From Sporobacter sp942492735 (lineage in GTDB: Bacteria > Bacillota > Clostridia > Oscillospirales > Oscillospiraceae): a stretch of DNA of 64,000 bases. The notes beneath the pieces were generated by a model. The model searched no databases. It worked only from the letters and a program-made list of their open reading frames with translations, and had not been told where the DNA came from. The position numbers and the translations under genes are program-made. Shown here piece after piece: positions 24,124 to 32,481 of the stretch. The first letter of the stretch is position 1. Each line of letters begins with the position of its first letter. Location: assembly GCA_942492735.1 (NCBI GenBank), contig OW818648.1, forward strand, positions 1,550,001-1,614,000, read 5' to 3'.

Positions 24124-25161
24124 ATGAAGGCACTATTTCTGGCCGGAGGAATGGGGACAAGGCTAAAACCTTTAACGGATGACCTCCCTAAACCAATGGT
24201 CCCTATTATGAACAAACCCCTTCTGGAGCGAAGCATGGAGAATCTCAGAAGGTGCGGTATTAATGATATCGTCATCAGCACCGGTTATATGTCTCAATAC
24301 ATAAAAGATTATTTTGGCGATGGCAGAAAATTTGGGCTTAAAATTGAGTATATCTATGAGGATAAGCCAATGGGAACAGGCGGTGTTATTAAAAATACCG
24401 GGCATTTATACGACGGTACTTTTTTAGTGCTTAATGCTGATATTTTATGCAACATGGATTTTCGTAAACTCGTTAGATTTCACAAAACAAAAGCAGCCGC
24501 AGTAACAATTGCCGTCACGCGCGACAGCAATCCCAGTGCGTACGGTGTCATTGAATATAATGAAAGCGACTATGCGGTTTCATTTACTGAAAAACCCGAA
24601 GCACATCTAATAAAATCCGATTTCATCAATGCAGGGGTGTATGTATTTTAACCTGCAGTATTGAATGAAATATCTGAGGTCAGACCGGAATCGATTGAAC
24701 GTGAGATCTTTCCCTCGCTTGTGCGTAACGGTTATAAAATCGCAGTATATAAAGGTTGCAAGTACTGGATGAATATTGGTACTCCGGAAAAATATCTTCA
24801 GACCCATGAAGACATTATGTGCGGAGACTGCAGGATATCGGGAATCCATTTTCATGGACGTGGTGTTATTAAAGGATGGAATTCCACCATTGACATAACA
24901 GCCGAAATAACCAGCCCGGTTTACATTGGAGATAATGTGACAATTGAAGCATTTGCGACAATTGGGCCTAATTCGGTCATTGGTAATGACGTCTGTATTC
25001 ATGCCGGTGGCAGTGTGATCAACAGCGTTCTCTGGAATCATGTAGATGTAGAGAGCTTCGGCGAAATGTACAGCATTATTGCCGCATCGAGCTTTCGCGT
25101 TGAATGCGGTCGTGCTATTACTACAAGTGAAAAAGCAGGAGCAATGACATATGAACATTAA
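24124..25161 (+). pseudogene. NDP-sugar pyrophosphorylase / mannose-1-P guanylyltransferase-like gene with in-frame stop
   Basis: The frame would encode 345 residues but is interrupted by TAA at 24649-24651, after INAGVYVF. The same frame resumes at once (PAVLNEISEV) and runs to 25161. The nucleotidyltransferase signature GGMGTRLKPLTDDLPKPMV, the DKPMGTGGVI loop and LNADILCNMDF are intact. The C-terminal part is a left-handed beta-helix of hexapeptides (SPVYIGDNVTIEAFATIGPN). A single C-to-T change from CAA would make the TAA. It is best read as a recently inactivated gene, or a split gene making two polypeptides. The start is good (AAAGGAGAAAT-ATG). It overlaps the phosphohexomutase by 11 bp, as in intact operons of this type. 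Confidence 0.7.
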
Positions 25162-25935
25162 AAACACTTACAAGAAATGGACAGAGACCACAGAAGAAAC
25201 CGATATAAGAAACCAGCTGACTTATATGACAGAGGCGGAAAAGAAATGGCGTTTAACAAGGAATTGAAATTTGGGGCTGGAGGCTTGCTCGGCAGCATGG
25301 GAGCAGGAACGAACCGAATGAATGTCTATACAGTGAACAAGGCGACGCAGGGATTGTGTAATTATTTAAGAAGTCAAGAGAGATTAATATTTATCGCAAT
25401 CGGGTATGACAGTGGGATAAATTCAGAACAATTGGCAAGATCGGCGGCAGAGGTCATTGCCGGCAGTGGCGCAAAGGCCTATGTTTTTACGGAGCTGATG
25501 CCCAACCCGGCGATGTTCTATGCGGTTCTGGAGCTTGGATGTGATGCGGGGATTGTGATAACCGAAAGCCACAATCCTAACGAATATGTTAGATACAAGG
25601 TATACGGAAGCGACGGCTGCGTGATTGTGCCCCAAACTGCTGAATCAATACAAAACTTTATTAATCAGGTTGATATATTCAATGATGTAAAAAGAACGTC
25701 TTTTTCGAAAGCGCTTAAAGAAGATGCTATCAGCTTTATTTCTCAAAATCTTGTGGAGAAATATCTAGATCAGTTTGAAGCATATTTGGTTCATCCGGAT
25801 ATTCTAAGGGAGTCGGAGATAAAAGAGATCTGTGTTCCGAGCAGCAGCACCAGATATAAACTCGTCAGAGAATTCCTCTCAAGAATCGGAATGCAAAGGG
25901 GTCGGCGTAGCCGAAAAACATGGTTTCAAGCATAA
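25151..25935 (+). pseudogene. phosphomannomutase/phosphoglucomutase fragment, frameshifted and truncated
   Basis: Translation from ATG 25151 gives MNIKNTYKKWTETTEETD and on to WRLTRN-stop. The family sequence then continues in another frame from about 25250 (KELKFGAGGLLGSMGAGTNR), requiring one frameshift. Homology runs through SHNP at about 25568 and ends near 25890 at FLSRIGMQ, followed by unrelated RGRRSRKTW and a stop, so more than half the enzyme is missing. Conserved functional positions have also changed compared with the family pattern: GLRG to GLLG, GYDSR to GYDSG, TASHNP to TESHNP and YNGYK to YVRYK. The gene is dead. Confidence 0.75.
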
Positions 25936-25973
25936 AATCCTGGTAGGGAACAAATATTTTTGGGGGTGTTTTC

Positions 25974-26327
25974 ATGGCTGCTGTGAACGTTGCGGATCTA
26001 ACTGTAAAACAGATGGTATTCCTAACGGCGTATGCAAAAACAGACAACCTATCACGGGCGTGTAGGGTTGCTGAGATAAACAGAACGACAGGTTATAGGT
26101 ATTTGGAACTGGAAGAGTTTCAATTAGTCTTACAGCAGATGAAGACAAAGATCGTCAATGCAGCTTGGGAAAAATTATCTGGTAATTTGGAAATTGCAGT
26201 AGCAAAAGTTATTCAAATACTCAATGACCCACGAACGACGGTTAACGCAAAGCTGAGAGCAACAGAACTCGTTTTGAACTACTCATCCCTTTACCCAGAC
26301 TATTGGGATGGAGAGATGACATGGTAA
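25974..26327 (+). CDS. phage-type HTH protein (terminase small-subunit N-terminus-like, phBC6A51 group)
   Basis: 117 residues from ATG 25974 with GGGGGTG upstream. DLTVKQMVFLTAYAKTDNLSRACRVAEINRTTGYRYL is a terminase-small-subunit-like helix-turn-helix (shown here as a composite of two short segments: LTVKQMVFLTAYAKT and NLSRACRVAEINRTTGY). The remaining helices AWEKLSGNLEIAVAKVIQIL and TTVNAKLRATELVLNYSS match the scaffold of the same group. No large terminase follows, so it is an isolated phage or integrative-element remnant, or a domesticated DNA-binding protein. It begins 38 bp after the truncated mutase and probably entered with the DNA that truncated it. Confidence 0.6.
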   Translation: MAAVNVADLTVKQMVFLTAYAKTDNLSRACRVAEINRTTGYRYLELEEFQLVLQQMKTKIVNAAWEKLSGNLEIAVAKVIQILNDPRTTVNAKLRATELVLNYSSLYPDYWDGEMTW

Positions 26328-26569
26328 TTAAGACAGAAGCTATTGTTTCCGATTCGGATATGTTAAAAAATTATAATACTTGCAGACAAAAAGCGGAAAA
26401 CTACGGCAAGCTGTATATTATGTTAAACGACAAAGTTGATGCGGTGCTGTTCTCTATTGCTGAGTATGATAAGTATTCATGGTTAATCGAGTACGCGGAA
26501 CAATTTGGTGTAAATGAAGTATTAAGATATATAGAATCTCATAAGCAAAGCGCAGGAACGGATTTATAG
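26321..26569 (+). CDS. Phd/YefM-like antitoxin, no partner toxin seen
   Basis: 82 residues from ATG 26321 (GGAGAGATGAC upstream), overlapping the stop of the HTH gene. The layout IVSDSDMLKNYNTCRQKAENY, KLYIMLNDKVDAVLFSIAEYDKY is that of Phd/YefM antitoxins: an N-terminal strand plus helix, then the NGKPxAVLxSxExY-like segment (here NDKVDAVLFSIAEY). These proteins dimerise, bind operator DNA and neutralise a toxin through the C-terminal tail. The next gene is a signalling protein, so no RelE/Doc-type toxin is adjacent. The pairing with the HTH gene is translationally coupled. Confidence 0.6.
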   Translation: MVIKTEAIVSDSDMLKNYNTCRQKAENYGKLYIMLNDKVDAVLFSIAEYDKYSWLIEYAEQFGVNEVLRYIESHKQSAGTDL

Positions 26570-26593
26570 AAACAAAATTGGAGCTATTTAGAT

Positions 26594-28252
26594 ATGAGTA
26601 ATAATTACTATAAAAGGGTTATAGAAAACTTAAAAGAAGAGTTAAGTCTTGCCAATAAAGAGGTGTCCTTACAAAACGAGGAGACAGAAAAGCGAGCAGC
26701 TGAGAAAGTTATAGCCAATAAAGAACTGTCCGTTCAGAATAAAGAAAAGATAAAAAGTGCTGCCGAATTACAGACTGCCAATAAAGAGATTTCTGCTCAA
26801 GCGATGCTTTTGAAAATTCAAGAAGCATATTTTATCGATAAGCAACTCTTAGAAAGAACACTAGAGAGTATAGGAGATGCGGTAATTTCTACAGACTTGA
26901 ATAAGAATGTTGTTTTTTTAAACAAAGTCGCCCAGTCGGTTACTGGCTGGACGCAAGAGGAAGCTTGCGGTGAAACAGTTTATAATGTGTTTAATATCAT
27001 AAATGAGCATACGAGAAAAAGAGAAAACGATATTATTGAACAGGTGATGGAAAGCGGCACAACCCATATGTTGGCTAACCATACCATATTAACGACAAAA
27101 GATGGCAAAGAGGTGCTTATTGAAGACAGCGCCGCACCAATTCTAAATGAGCGGAGTAAATGCATCGGCGTCGTGATTGTGTTTAGAGATTATAGCGAGA
27201 GATGGGAACGTCTTAAGAGGATTGAGTACTTAAGCTTTCATGATGATCTTACTGGGTTATATAACCGCAGGTTTTATGAAGAAGATATAAAGAGAATTGA
27301 TACGAAAAGGAATCTGCCCCTCAGTTTGATTATGGGTGATGTTAATGGGCTGAAGCTCATTAATGACTCGTTTGGGCATAAGGTTGGGGATGAATTACTT
27401 ACAAAAGCAGCCGAAGTGATCAAGCAGATATGCCGTTCTGATGATATCGCCGCAAGACTTGGGGGAGATGAGTTCGTAATCGCACTGCCTAAAACAAATG
27501 CTATTCAAGCGGCAGAGGTTATTACCCGCATAAAGCAGCGGTTGTCGCTTGAAAGGATTAATGGACTGGAAATTTCGATTTCATTTGGTTATGAAACGAA
27601 AACAGATGATAATCAAGATTTTGGAGATATCTTCAAAAACACTGAAAATCATATGTACAGACACAAAATTTACGAAAGCTCCAGTATGCGGAGTGAAACA
27701 ATAAATTTAGTTAAAAACGCGTTATTCGCAAAAAACCTAAGAGAACATATTCATTCTGAGACTGTAAGTCAGCTGTGTGTCACGCTTTCAGAAAAGATGG
27801 GCTTTGATGAGGATGGCATAAATCAAATGAGACTCGCCGGACTTATGCATGATATCGGAAAGATTGGTATCGCGGATAATATTCTAAATAAGCTTGGGAA
27901 ACTTGATGCATATGAATATGCTGAAATCAAAAAGCATCCTGAGATTGGTTACAGAATATTAAGGTCAGTAAACGAATTTTCCGAAATATCGGATTTTGTC
28001 CTTCAACATCAAGAAAAATGGGATGGGACTGGTTATCCGCAAGGTCTAAAAGGTGAAAAAATAAAAATAGAGGCGAGGATGATAGCAGTGGCTGATTCAT
28101 ATGATGCCATGACGACCCAGAGAACATATAGTACTGCTCGAAACCAAAAGGACGCCTTAAATGAATTGACCAGATGCTCCGGCACACAATTCGACCCTGG
28201 AATTGTTAAGATCTTTGTAGAGCAAGTAATAAAACAAGAAGAGTGTCGTTGA
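26594..28252 (+). CDS. PAS-GGDEF-HD-GYP cyclic-di-GMP signalling protein
   Basis: 552 residues. Residues 1-75 form a coiled coil with three repeats of an ANKE-[VLI]-S-x-Q-N/A motif about 24 residues apart. A PAS domain follows (about 82-205: LESIGDAVISTDLNKNVVFL, SVTGWTQEEACG). The GGDEF domain carries an intact GGDEF at about 290-294 and an RxxD inhibition site five residues before it. The HD-GYP domain has HDIGKIGI near 418 and GTGYP near 479. It can in principle both make and degrade c-di-GMP. No membrane span is present, so it is a cytoplasmic sensor. Start ATG has only a weak ribosome-binding site (GGAGCTATTTAGAT). Confidence 0.92.
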   Translation: MSNNYYKRVIENLKEELSLANKEVSLQNEETEKRAAEKVIANKELSVQNKEKIKSAAELQTANKEISAQAMLLKIQEAYFIDKQLLERTLESIGDAVISTDLNKNVVFLNKVAQSVTGWTQEEACGETVYNVFNIINEHTRKRENDIIEQVMESGTTHMLANHTILTTKDGKEVLIEDSAAPILNERSKCIGVVIVFRDYSERWERLKRIEYLSFHDDLTGLYNRRFYEEDIKRIDTKRNLPLSLIMGDVNGLKLINDSFGHKVGDELLTKAAEVIKQICRSDDIAARLGGDEFVIALPKTNAIQAAEVITRIKQRLSLERINGLEISISFGYETKTDDNQDFGDIFKNTENHMYRHKIYESSSMRSETINLVKNALFAKNLREHIHSETVSQLCVTLSEKMGFDEDGINQMRLAGLMHDIGKIGIADNILNKLGKLDAYEYAEIKKHPEIGYRILRSVNEFSEISDFVLQHQEKWDGTGYPQGLKGEKIKIEARMIAVADSYDAMTTQRTYSTARNQKDALNELTRCSGTQFDPGIVKIFVEQVIKQEECR

Positions 28253-28415
28253 ACCCCCCCCGTGACTACGGCAAAGGAGCAATCATTAAATTGTATCAAT
28301 CTCACACTCGTTAGAAAGTAAAACACCTGGAATCATTGTGATATGCGTGATTTCGGGTGCTTTATTATTTATGTTGACTTATTATATTTCAGCTATATGG
28401 GACGGCAAGATGTTA

Positions 28416-29078
28416 TTATTGAGGAACACGGAGATTTTTAGTGATTGCCAGCGGAAAAGTGATTTGAAAAGGCGCGATGCGAATGATTGCCACGGGTTTG
28501 AAGGCTGTTATATCAGGAAATAGATTTTCGTTAATTGTCATATCACTGATCTTTGCCAGCCTCCCGACGCCTTTTCCTGAAAAGGTCGTATGATATTCTT
28601 TGCCGTCTGTGTGCTGCACCAAAGGAAAGGGCATGAATGCTGTATGGACGGGAAAAGGAACGATGCCGCTTTTAAAGGTTGCGGCGAAGATGGGGGCTGA
28701 AGCGGGAGAATCCGCAGCCTTCACCGTCACACGCTCTACCCCTTTTTCTAGTGGTTTAAAAGAGAATTGCGCAAGTTCTTTTGGAATGCCCCAGTTGGCA
28801 CGGCCATTTTCAACAGAAGCCTGAGAGGAAACATAGATTTTGCTGATTGTGTGCTTCTTATCGCTGTGATAATTGTATTGACCCGGAATCATGAGCAATT
28901 CGCCGTAAGGGCCGCAATTTGAACTCTCATAATTGACCAGCATGACACTGCCAAAGCCGGGTACTGCCCTTCCCTTGAGAAAATCAGGTCCTTGCTGATT
29001 TGCCAATTCTGTTCCAAATCGATACAGCAGCATATAGCCATAGCCGCGCAGCGTCCATGGCGCCGGAAAATCATTCAT
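28416..29078 (-). CDS. acetoacetate decarboxylase-family protein
   Basis: 220 residues from ATG 29078, chosen because GGAG precedes it at 10 nt and it overlaps the SDR stop by 8 nt. The ADC-family beta-cone pattern is visible: PWTLRGYGYMLLYRF, GSVMLVNYESSNCGPYGELL, and RANWGIPKELAQFSFKP, where the Lys in IPKE is the Schiff-base position of the family. Family members either decarboxylate beta-ketoacids or catalyse aldol-dehydration and hydration through the same Lys. It is the last gene of the marR-SDR-ADC leftward operon. The adjacent SDR and ene-reductase suggest a role in processing an enone or beta-keto compound. Confidence 0.85.
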   Translation of the reverse strand: MNDFPAPWTLRGYGYMLLYRFGTELANQQGPDFLKGRAVPGFGSVMLVNYESSNCGPYGELLMIPGQYNYHSDKKHTISKIYVSSQASVENGRANWGIPKELAQFSFKPLEKGVERVTVKAADSPASAPIFAATFKSGIVPFPVHTAFMPFPLVQHTDGKEYHTTFSGKGVGRLAKISDMTINENLFPDITAFKPVAIIRIAPFQITFPLAITKNLRVPQ

Positions 29079-29814
29079 ACTTTTTTCTCCATACATCAAA
29101 TCGACGCGCCTCTTGTTTTTGAACAAGCGGCTGAAGTATCGTGAGGTGGCGTATAAACCAAAACATTTTAGATGGGAATATATGTGCTTTGTTGCGCTCA
29201 ATACCGCGGATATAATGCTTTGCAACAGTCTGCGCAGTTTGGGCTGGAAAAGGAACAGGTGTATCGCCCTGGAAAAATGCAGTCTTTGTCGCGATCGGAT
29301 GAATCAGCGTGATTACTTGATGCTTCGGCAATTCAAACCTGGCGGCGTCGCAAAAACCTTGAATGGCATGTTTGGTTCCGGAATAGAGCGCATAGCCCGG
29401 CAGCGGTATATAACTTATGGCACTGGCAGTAGCGACAAATTGAAAGGGGTCGTCCCCTTTGACTTTTTTCAGAAGGTGGAAGGCATATATCGGAGAAGTG
29501 ACATTTATATCAAAGATATTCTCAGTATGCACCCAATCAGCCTTTTCGGCCTGTTCATAATAAGCAAAACCTGCGTTTGCTATAAAAATATCAATCCCGC
29601 CCAAAACCTGATCAGCCATCATAAAGAGTGCATCTATTCCCGCTTGGGTTGATACATCCTTTTGAAAGTAAGTAACTGAGGAATATTCCGGCGGATACGC
29701 CCTCCGCCCGACGGCCAGGACCTTTGCGCCTTTCTTATGTAGAATGGGCAGTAGTTCAAGCCCTATACCCGACGAAGCGCCTGTCAGAATGATCCGCTTT
29801 CCCTCTAAATCCAT
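29071..29814 (-). CDS. short-chain dehydrogenase/reductase (SDR)
   Basis: 247 residues, ATG 29814 with GGGAGGCGAAATT. A classical SDR: TGASSGIG cofactor loop (residues 11-18), NAG at about 88-90, catalytic Ser in TASAISY, and the Tyr-x3-Lys in YSGTKH. The segment GRRAYPPEYSS lacks a clear acidic residue after the second strand, leaning toward NADP(H). Such enzymes interconvert hydroxyl and keto groups on small molecules or steroids. It lies 27 bp after marR and overlaps the ADC-family gene, so all three form one operon under MarR control. Confidence 0.92.
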   Translation of the reverse strand: MDLEGKRIILTGASSGIGLELLPILHKKGAKVLAVGRRAYPPEYSSVTYFQKDVSTQAGIDALFMMADQVLGGIDIFIANAGFAYYEQAEKADWVHTENIFDINVTSPIYAFHLLKKVKGDDPFQFVATASAISYIPLPGYALYSGTKHAIQGFCDAARFELPKHQVITLIHPIATKTAFFQGDTPVPFPAQTAQTVAKHYIRGIERNKAHIFPSKMFWFIRHLTILQPLVQKQEARRFDVWRKKYE

Positions 29815-29841
29815 AATTTCGCCTCCCTTTACAATACAATA

Positions 29842-30270
29842 CTATTTTTGCGGCAATCCCAGTAATTTTTCTAATTGGAACATCATCAGTAAAATCTCAT
29901 CCGTGCGTTTTTCGCCCAGCTCCTCTGCTGCGCTTTCGATGACGAGGTGATGATAGCTATCTACCGCTGCCATCCGCAATTTTCCCTCATCAGTGATACG
30001 GATTGTTTTTACCCTTCTGTCCTGCTCTTTCTCAAGGCGCTCAATGAGCTGCTTTTTTACAAGTCCATCAACAAGTCTTGTTGCCTGAAATGGCTTGATA
30101 CCGAGAATGTTTGTCATCATGCCCATACTCATATCGCTCTTGATAAGCAAGTGTTTGAGTAAGAGCATTTCCTGCCAGGAGATTGAAAATTCATTCATTT
30201 CGTTTCGCTCAAACCGATATATTGTCTGTAAAAATGCAAAAAGCGCATTATTGACTTGAACTCTGTCCAT
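29842..30270 (-). CDS. MarR-family transcriptional regulator
   Basis: 142 residues, ATG 30270 with GAGGTGAAGC. Winged-helix pattern: SWQEMLLLKHLLIKSDMSMG (helix 2-3), ILGIKPFQATRLVDGLVKKQ (recognition helix) and the wing LEKEQDRRVKTIRITDEGK. MarR proteins are dimeric repressors released by phenolic or other aromatic ligands. Two perfect TTGCA-N3-TGCAA palindromes lie in the divergent region: one over its own -35 element and one just downstream of its -10. This points to autoregulation and to control of the divergent ene-reductase operon. Confidence 0.92.
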   Translation of the reverse strand: MDRVQVNNALFAFLQTIYRFERNEMNEFSISWQEMLLLKHLLIKSDMSMGMMTNILGIKPFQATRLVDGLVKKQLIERLEKEQDRRVKTIRITDEGKLRMAAVDSYHHLVIESAAEELGEKRTDEILLMMFQLEKLLGLPQK

Positions 30271-30286
30271 GCTTCACCTCAACTAC

Positions 30287-30299
30287 TTGCAATGTGCAA
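30287..30299. promoter_or_regulatory. MarR operator O1 (TTGCA-N3-TGCAA)
   Basis: Perfect 5-3-5 palindrome just downstream of the marR -10 element, 17 bp before the start codon. Identical half-sites to O2. Centre-to-centre distance is 31 bp, close to three helical turns, so two dimers would bind the same DNA face. Confidence 0.75.
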
Positions 30300-30301
30300 A
30301 C

Positions 30302-30330
30302 AGTTTATCGCATTTAATTGCATATTGCAA
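30302..30330 (-). promoter_or_regulatory. marR operon promoter
   Basis: Minus strand TTGCAA (30330-30325), 17-bp spacer, TAAACT (30307-30302). Its -35 is part of operator O2, so MarR binding would block RNA polymerase. Confidence 0.6.
30318..30330. promoter_or_regulatory. MarR operator O2 (TTGCA-N3-TGCAA)
   Basis: Perfect 5-3-5 palindrome (TTGCA-TAT-TGCAA), overlapping the marR -35 element and lying 36 bp upstream of the divergent -35 at 30366. Confidence 0.75.
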
Positions 30331-30365
30331 ATAAATATTTTACAGTGTTATGACAATGAAATGAA

Positions 30366-30394
30366 TTGACACTAAAAATCATACGATGTTTAAT
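30366..30394 (+). promoter_or_regulatory. promoter of ene-reductase/MATE/flavoprotein operon
   Basis: Consensus TTGACA (30366-30371), 17-bp spacer, TTTAAT (30389-30394), 36 bp before the start codon. The two operators lie upstream of it, so MarR acts from an upstream position here. Confidence 0.65.
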
Positions 30395-30429
30395 GTTAAC
30401 AATTAAAAGAAATGGAAAGGATGTATTAA

Positions 30430-32448
30430 ATGTCATCCAACAATTTGTATCCGCACGTATTCAGTCCGTTTATCATCCGCGGTGTCCTGTTTAAAAATCA
30501 CCTCGAGCAGGCCCCTCCGGGATGTTTTTTCTCCGGTGACGACAACGGTTTCGTCACAGACGATTTTGTCAGCTACTTTCGCCAGTATGCCCGTGGCGGC
30601 GTTGCGATCTGCAGCGTCGGCAACTGCACGATCGATATAAGCGAAAGTTGCGACGAGCCCAGACAGCTGCAGCTGCAAGACCCCGCATGTGTCCAACCAC
30701 TGAAATATTTCGCCCAGATGTGCGAGAGTTACGGCGCTCATGGATCGCTGGAGCTCACCCATAACGGCAAGGATACAGCCTTTGAGGCGATCGGACATGC
30801 CCCCTACAGCGCCTCCTCCTACATCACGCTCGCCGAGCAGAAGCGCGCAAAGGCGCTGGGCCGCGAACCCGTCGCCACGATTGAAATGTCAAAAGAACAC
30901 ATCCGCGAGACCGTGGAGAAATACGCTGCCGCCGCTCTGCACTGCAAACAGGCCGGCATGAAGATGTGCATGGTCCACGGCGCGCACGGCAACCTCATCG
31001 CCCAGTTTGCAAGCAGCCATTTCAATAAGCGCACCGATGAATACGGCGGCTCGCTCGAAAACCGCGCCCGCTTTGCCTGCGAGATTCTCGACGCCGTCCG
31101 CGCCAAGGTGGGCGAAAATTTCGTCATCGAATATCGCATCTCCGCCGACGAGTGCCATCCCGACCAGATGCACTTTCCAGAGACGCTGGCGTTTATTAAG
31201 CATATCAAAGACAAGGTGGACATCCTTCACGTTTCTTCCGGTATTCACGATATATGGGGTGAAATCTACTGGATGCGCTTCATGCTCCAGAACTACACAA
31301 TGGACCAGATGTACAACGTCCATTTTGCCGCAGCGGTGAAGAAGGCATACCCCGACCTGATCGTTGCCACCGTCGGATCCATCAAGGATGTGGCGCAGGC
31401 CGAGGAGATCATTGCTTCAGGCAAGGCAGATATCGTCGCCATGAACCGCGCGCTCCATGCCGATTATGATCAGCCGCGGAAATACGCCGAAGGGCGCGCG
31501 TGGGAGCATATGCCCTGCCTGCGCTGCAGCTGCTTCCGTATGGCGAGCCCCCATACCAGCAAGCTTTGTTCCGTGAACGCCATATGGGGCAGATTTAAGG
31601 AATACCCCGAAGGCAAGCTGCCCAGGGCGGCCTGCAAGAAGAAAGTCGCCGTCATCGGCGGCGGCCCCGCCGGCGTCGAAGCCATGAAGTGGCTTTTGCA
31701 GCGCGGCCATGACGTCACGCTCTACGAAAAAGGCGACCGGATCGGCGGCCATGTGCATGACGCGGTTGCAGCCCCTTTCAAGCAGGACCTGAGGGACTAT
31801 CTGGGCTACATGGAAGCATTCAGCCAAAACTGCGGTGCCCGTGTGCTCCTCAACACCGAAGCAACACCCGAGCGTTTAAATGCGGAAAACTATGATGCGA
31901 TTATCGCCGCGCTTGGGGCAGCGCCCATTTTGCCGAAGCTCCCCGGAGCCGACAAGTCACACGTCCATTGGGCGCCCGACGCGGAAAACGGAAAGGTGAC
32001 TTGCGGTGAGAATGTGGTCATCATCGGCGGCTCCTCCGTGGGTACTGAAGCCTCCATCAATATCGCCAAGGACGGCAAAAAAGTGACTGTCCTGGAGATG
32101 GCAAAGGAGGTCGACCTCATGAGAACCGGTGCGGCGTCCGACTTGCTCCAGCTGTCAGAGGATAACGGCGTTCAGCGTCTCCTTGGATGGAAGCTCCTTG
32201 AGATCCTTGATAAAAGCGTCATAGCCGAGAACGTCGCTAGCGCCGAGGACACCGGCGCAGGCGAGAAAAGAGAATTCAAAGCCGATACGGTACTGATGGC
32301 AGTTGGACTGAAGCCACGCCGAGAGGAAGCGTTGAAATTCTGGCACTGCTGTCCCGAGACGAGTTTTACCATCATCGGTGACTGCGCCGAATCCGGCGAT
32401 ATCCGCGACGCGGTCTGGACCGCCTTTGAGGCCACTAGATACATCTGA
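30430..32448 (+). CDS. Old Yellow Enzyme-type ene-reductase with FeS and FAD/NAD domains (2-enoate reductase/BaiCD-like)
   Basis: 672 residues, the full length of the multidomain 2-enoate reductase group. Residues 1-340 form the FMN barrel (SPFIIRGVLFKNHLEQAP, MVHGAHGNLIAQFASSHFNKRTDEYGGSLENR). A Cys cluster follows at about 358-376 (CLRCSCFRMASPHTSKLC), with the third Cys one residue after the second, tighter than the usual C-x2-C-x3-C. The C-terminal half holds FAD (VAVIGGGPAGVEAMKW at about 400) and NAD(P) (VVIIGGSSVGTEASI at about 530) Rossmann folds. The enzyme reduces activated C=C bonds of enoates, enones or steroids. It is the first gene of the divergent MarR-controlled operon. Confidence 0.9.
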   Translation: MSSNNLYPHVFSPFIIRGVLFKNHLEQAPPGCFFSGDDNGFVTDDFVSYFRQYARGGVAICSVGNCTIDISESCDEPRQLQLQDPACVQPLKYFAQMCESYGAHGSLELTHNGKDTAFEAIGHAPYSASSYITLAEQKRAKALGREPVATIEMSKEHIRETVEKYAAAALHCKQAGMKMCMVHGAHGNLIAQFASSHFNKRTDEYGGSLENRARFACEILDAVRAKVGENFVIEYRISADECHPDQMHFPETLAFIKHIKDKVDILHVSSGIHDIWGEIYWMRFMLQNYTMDQMYNVHFAAAVKKAYPDLIVATVGSIKDVAQAEEIIASGKADIVAMNRALHADYDQPRKYAEGRAWEHMPCLRCSCFRMASPHTSKLCSVNAIWGRFKEYPEGKLPRAACKKKVAVIGGGPAGVEAMKWLLQRGHDVTLYEKGDRIGGHVHDAVAAPFKQDLRDYLGYMEAFSQNCGARVLLNTEATPERLNAENYDAIIAALGAAPILPKLPGADKSHVHWAPDAENGKVTCGENVVIIGGSSVGTEASINIAKDGKKVTVLEMAKEVDLMRTGAASDLLQLSEDNGVQRLLGWKLLEILDKSVIAENVASAEDTGAGEKREFKADTVLMAVGLKPRREEALKFWHCCPETSFTIIGDCAESGDIRDAVWTAFEATRYI

Positions 32449-32481
32449 CGCGTAAAACAAAAACTGATGGGGTAAAAGATT

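Noticed and set aside
29113..29652. Plus-strand frame of 179 codons opposite the SDR gene
   Set aside because: Antisense shadow of a clear SDR gene; no ribosome-binding site or family pattern.
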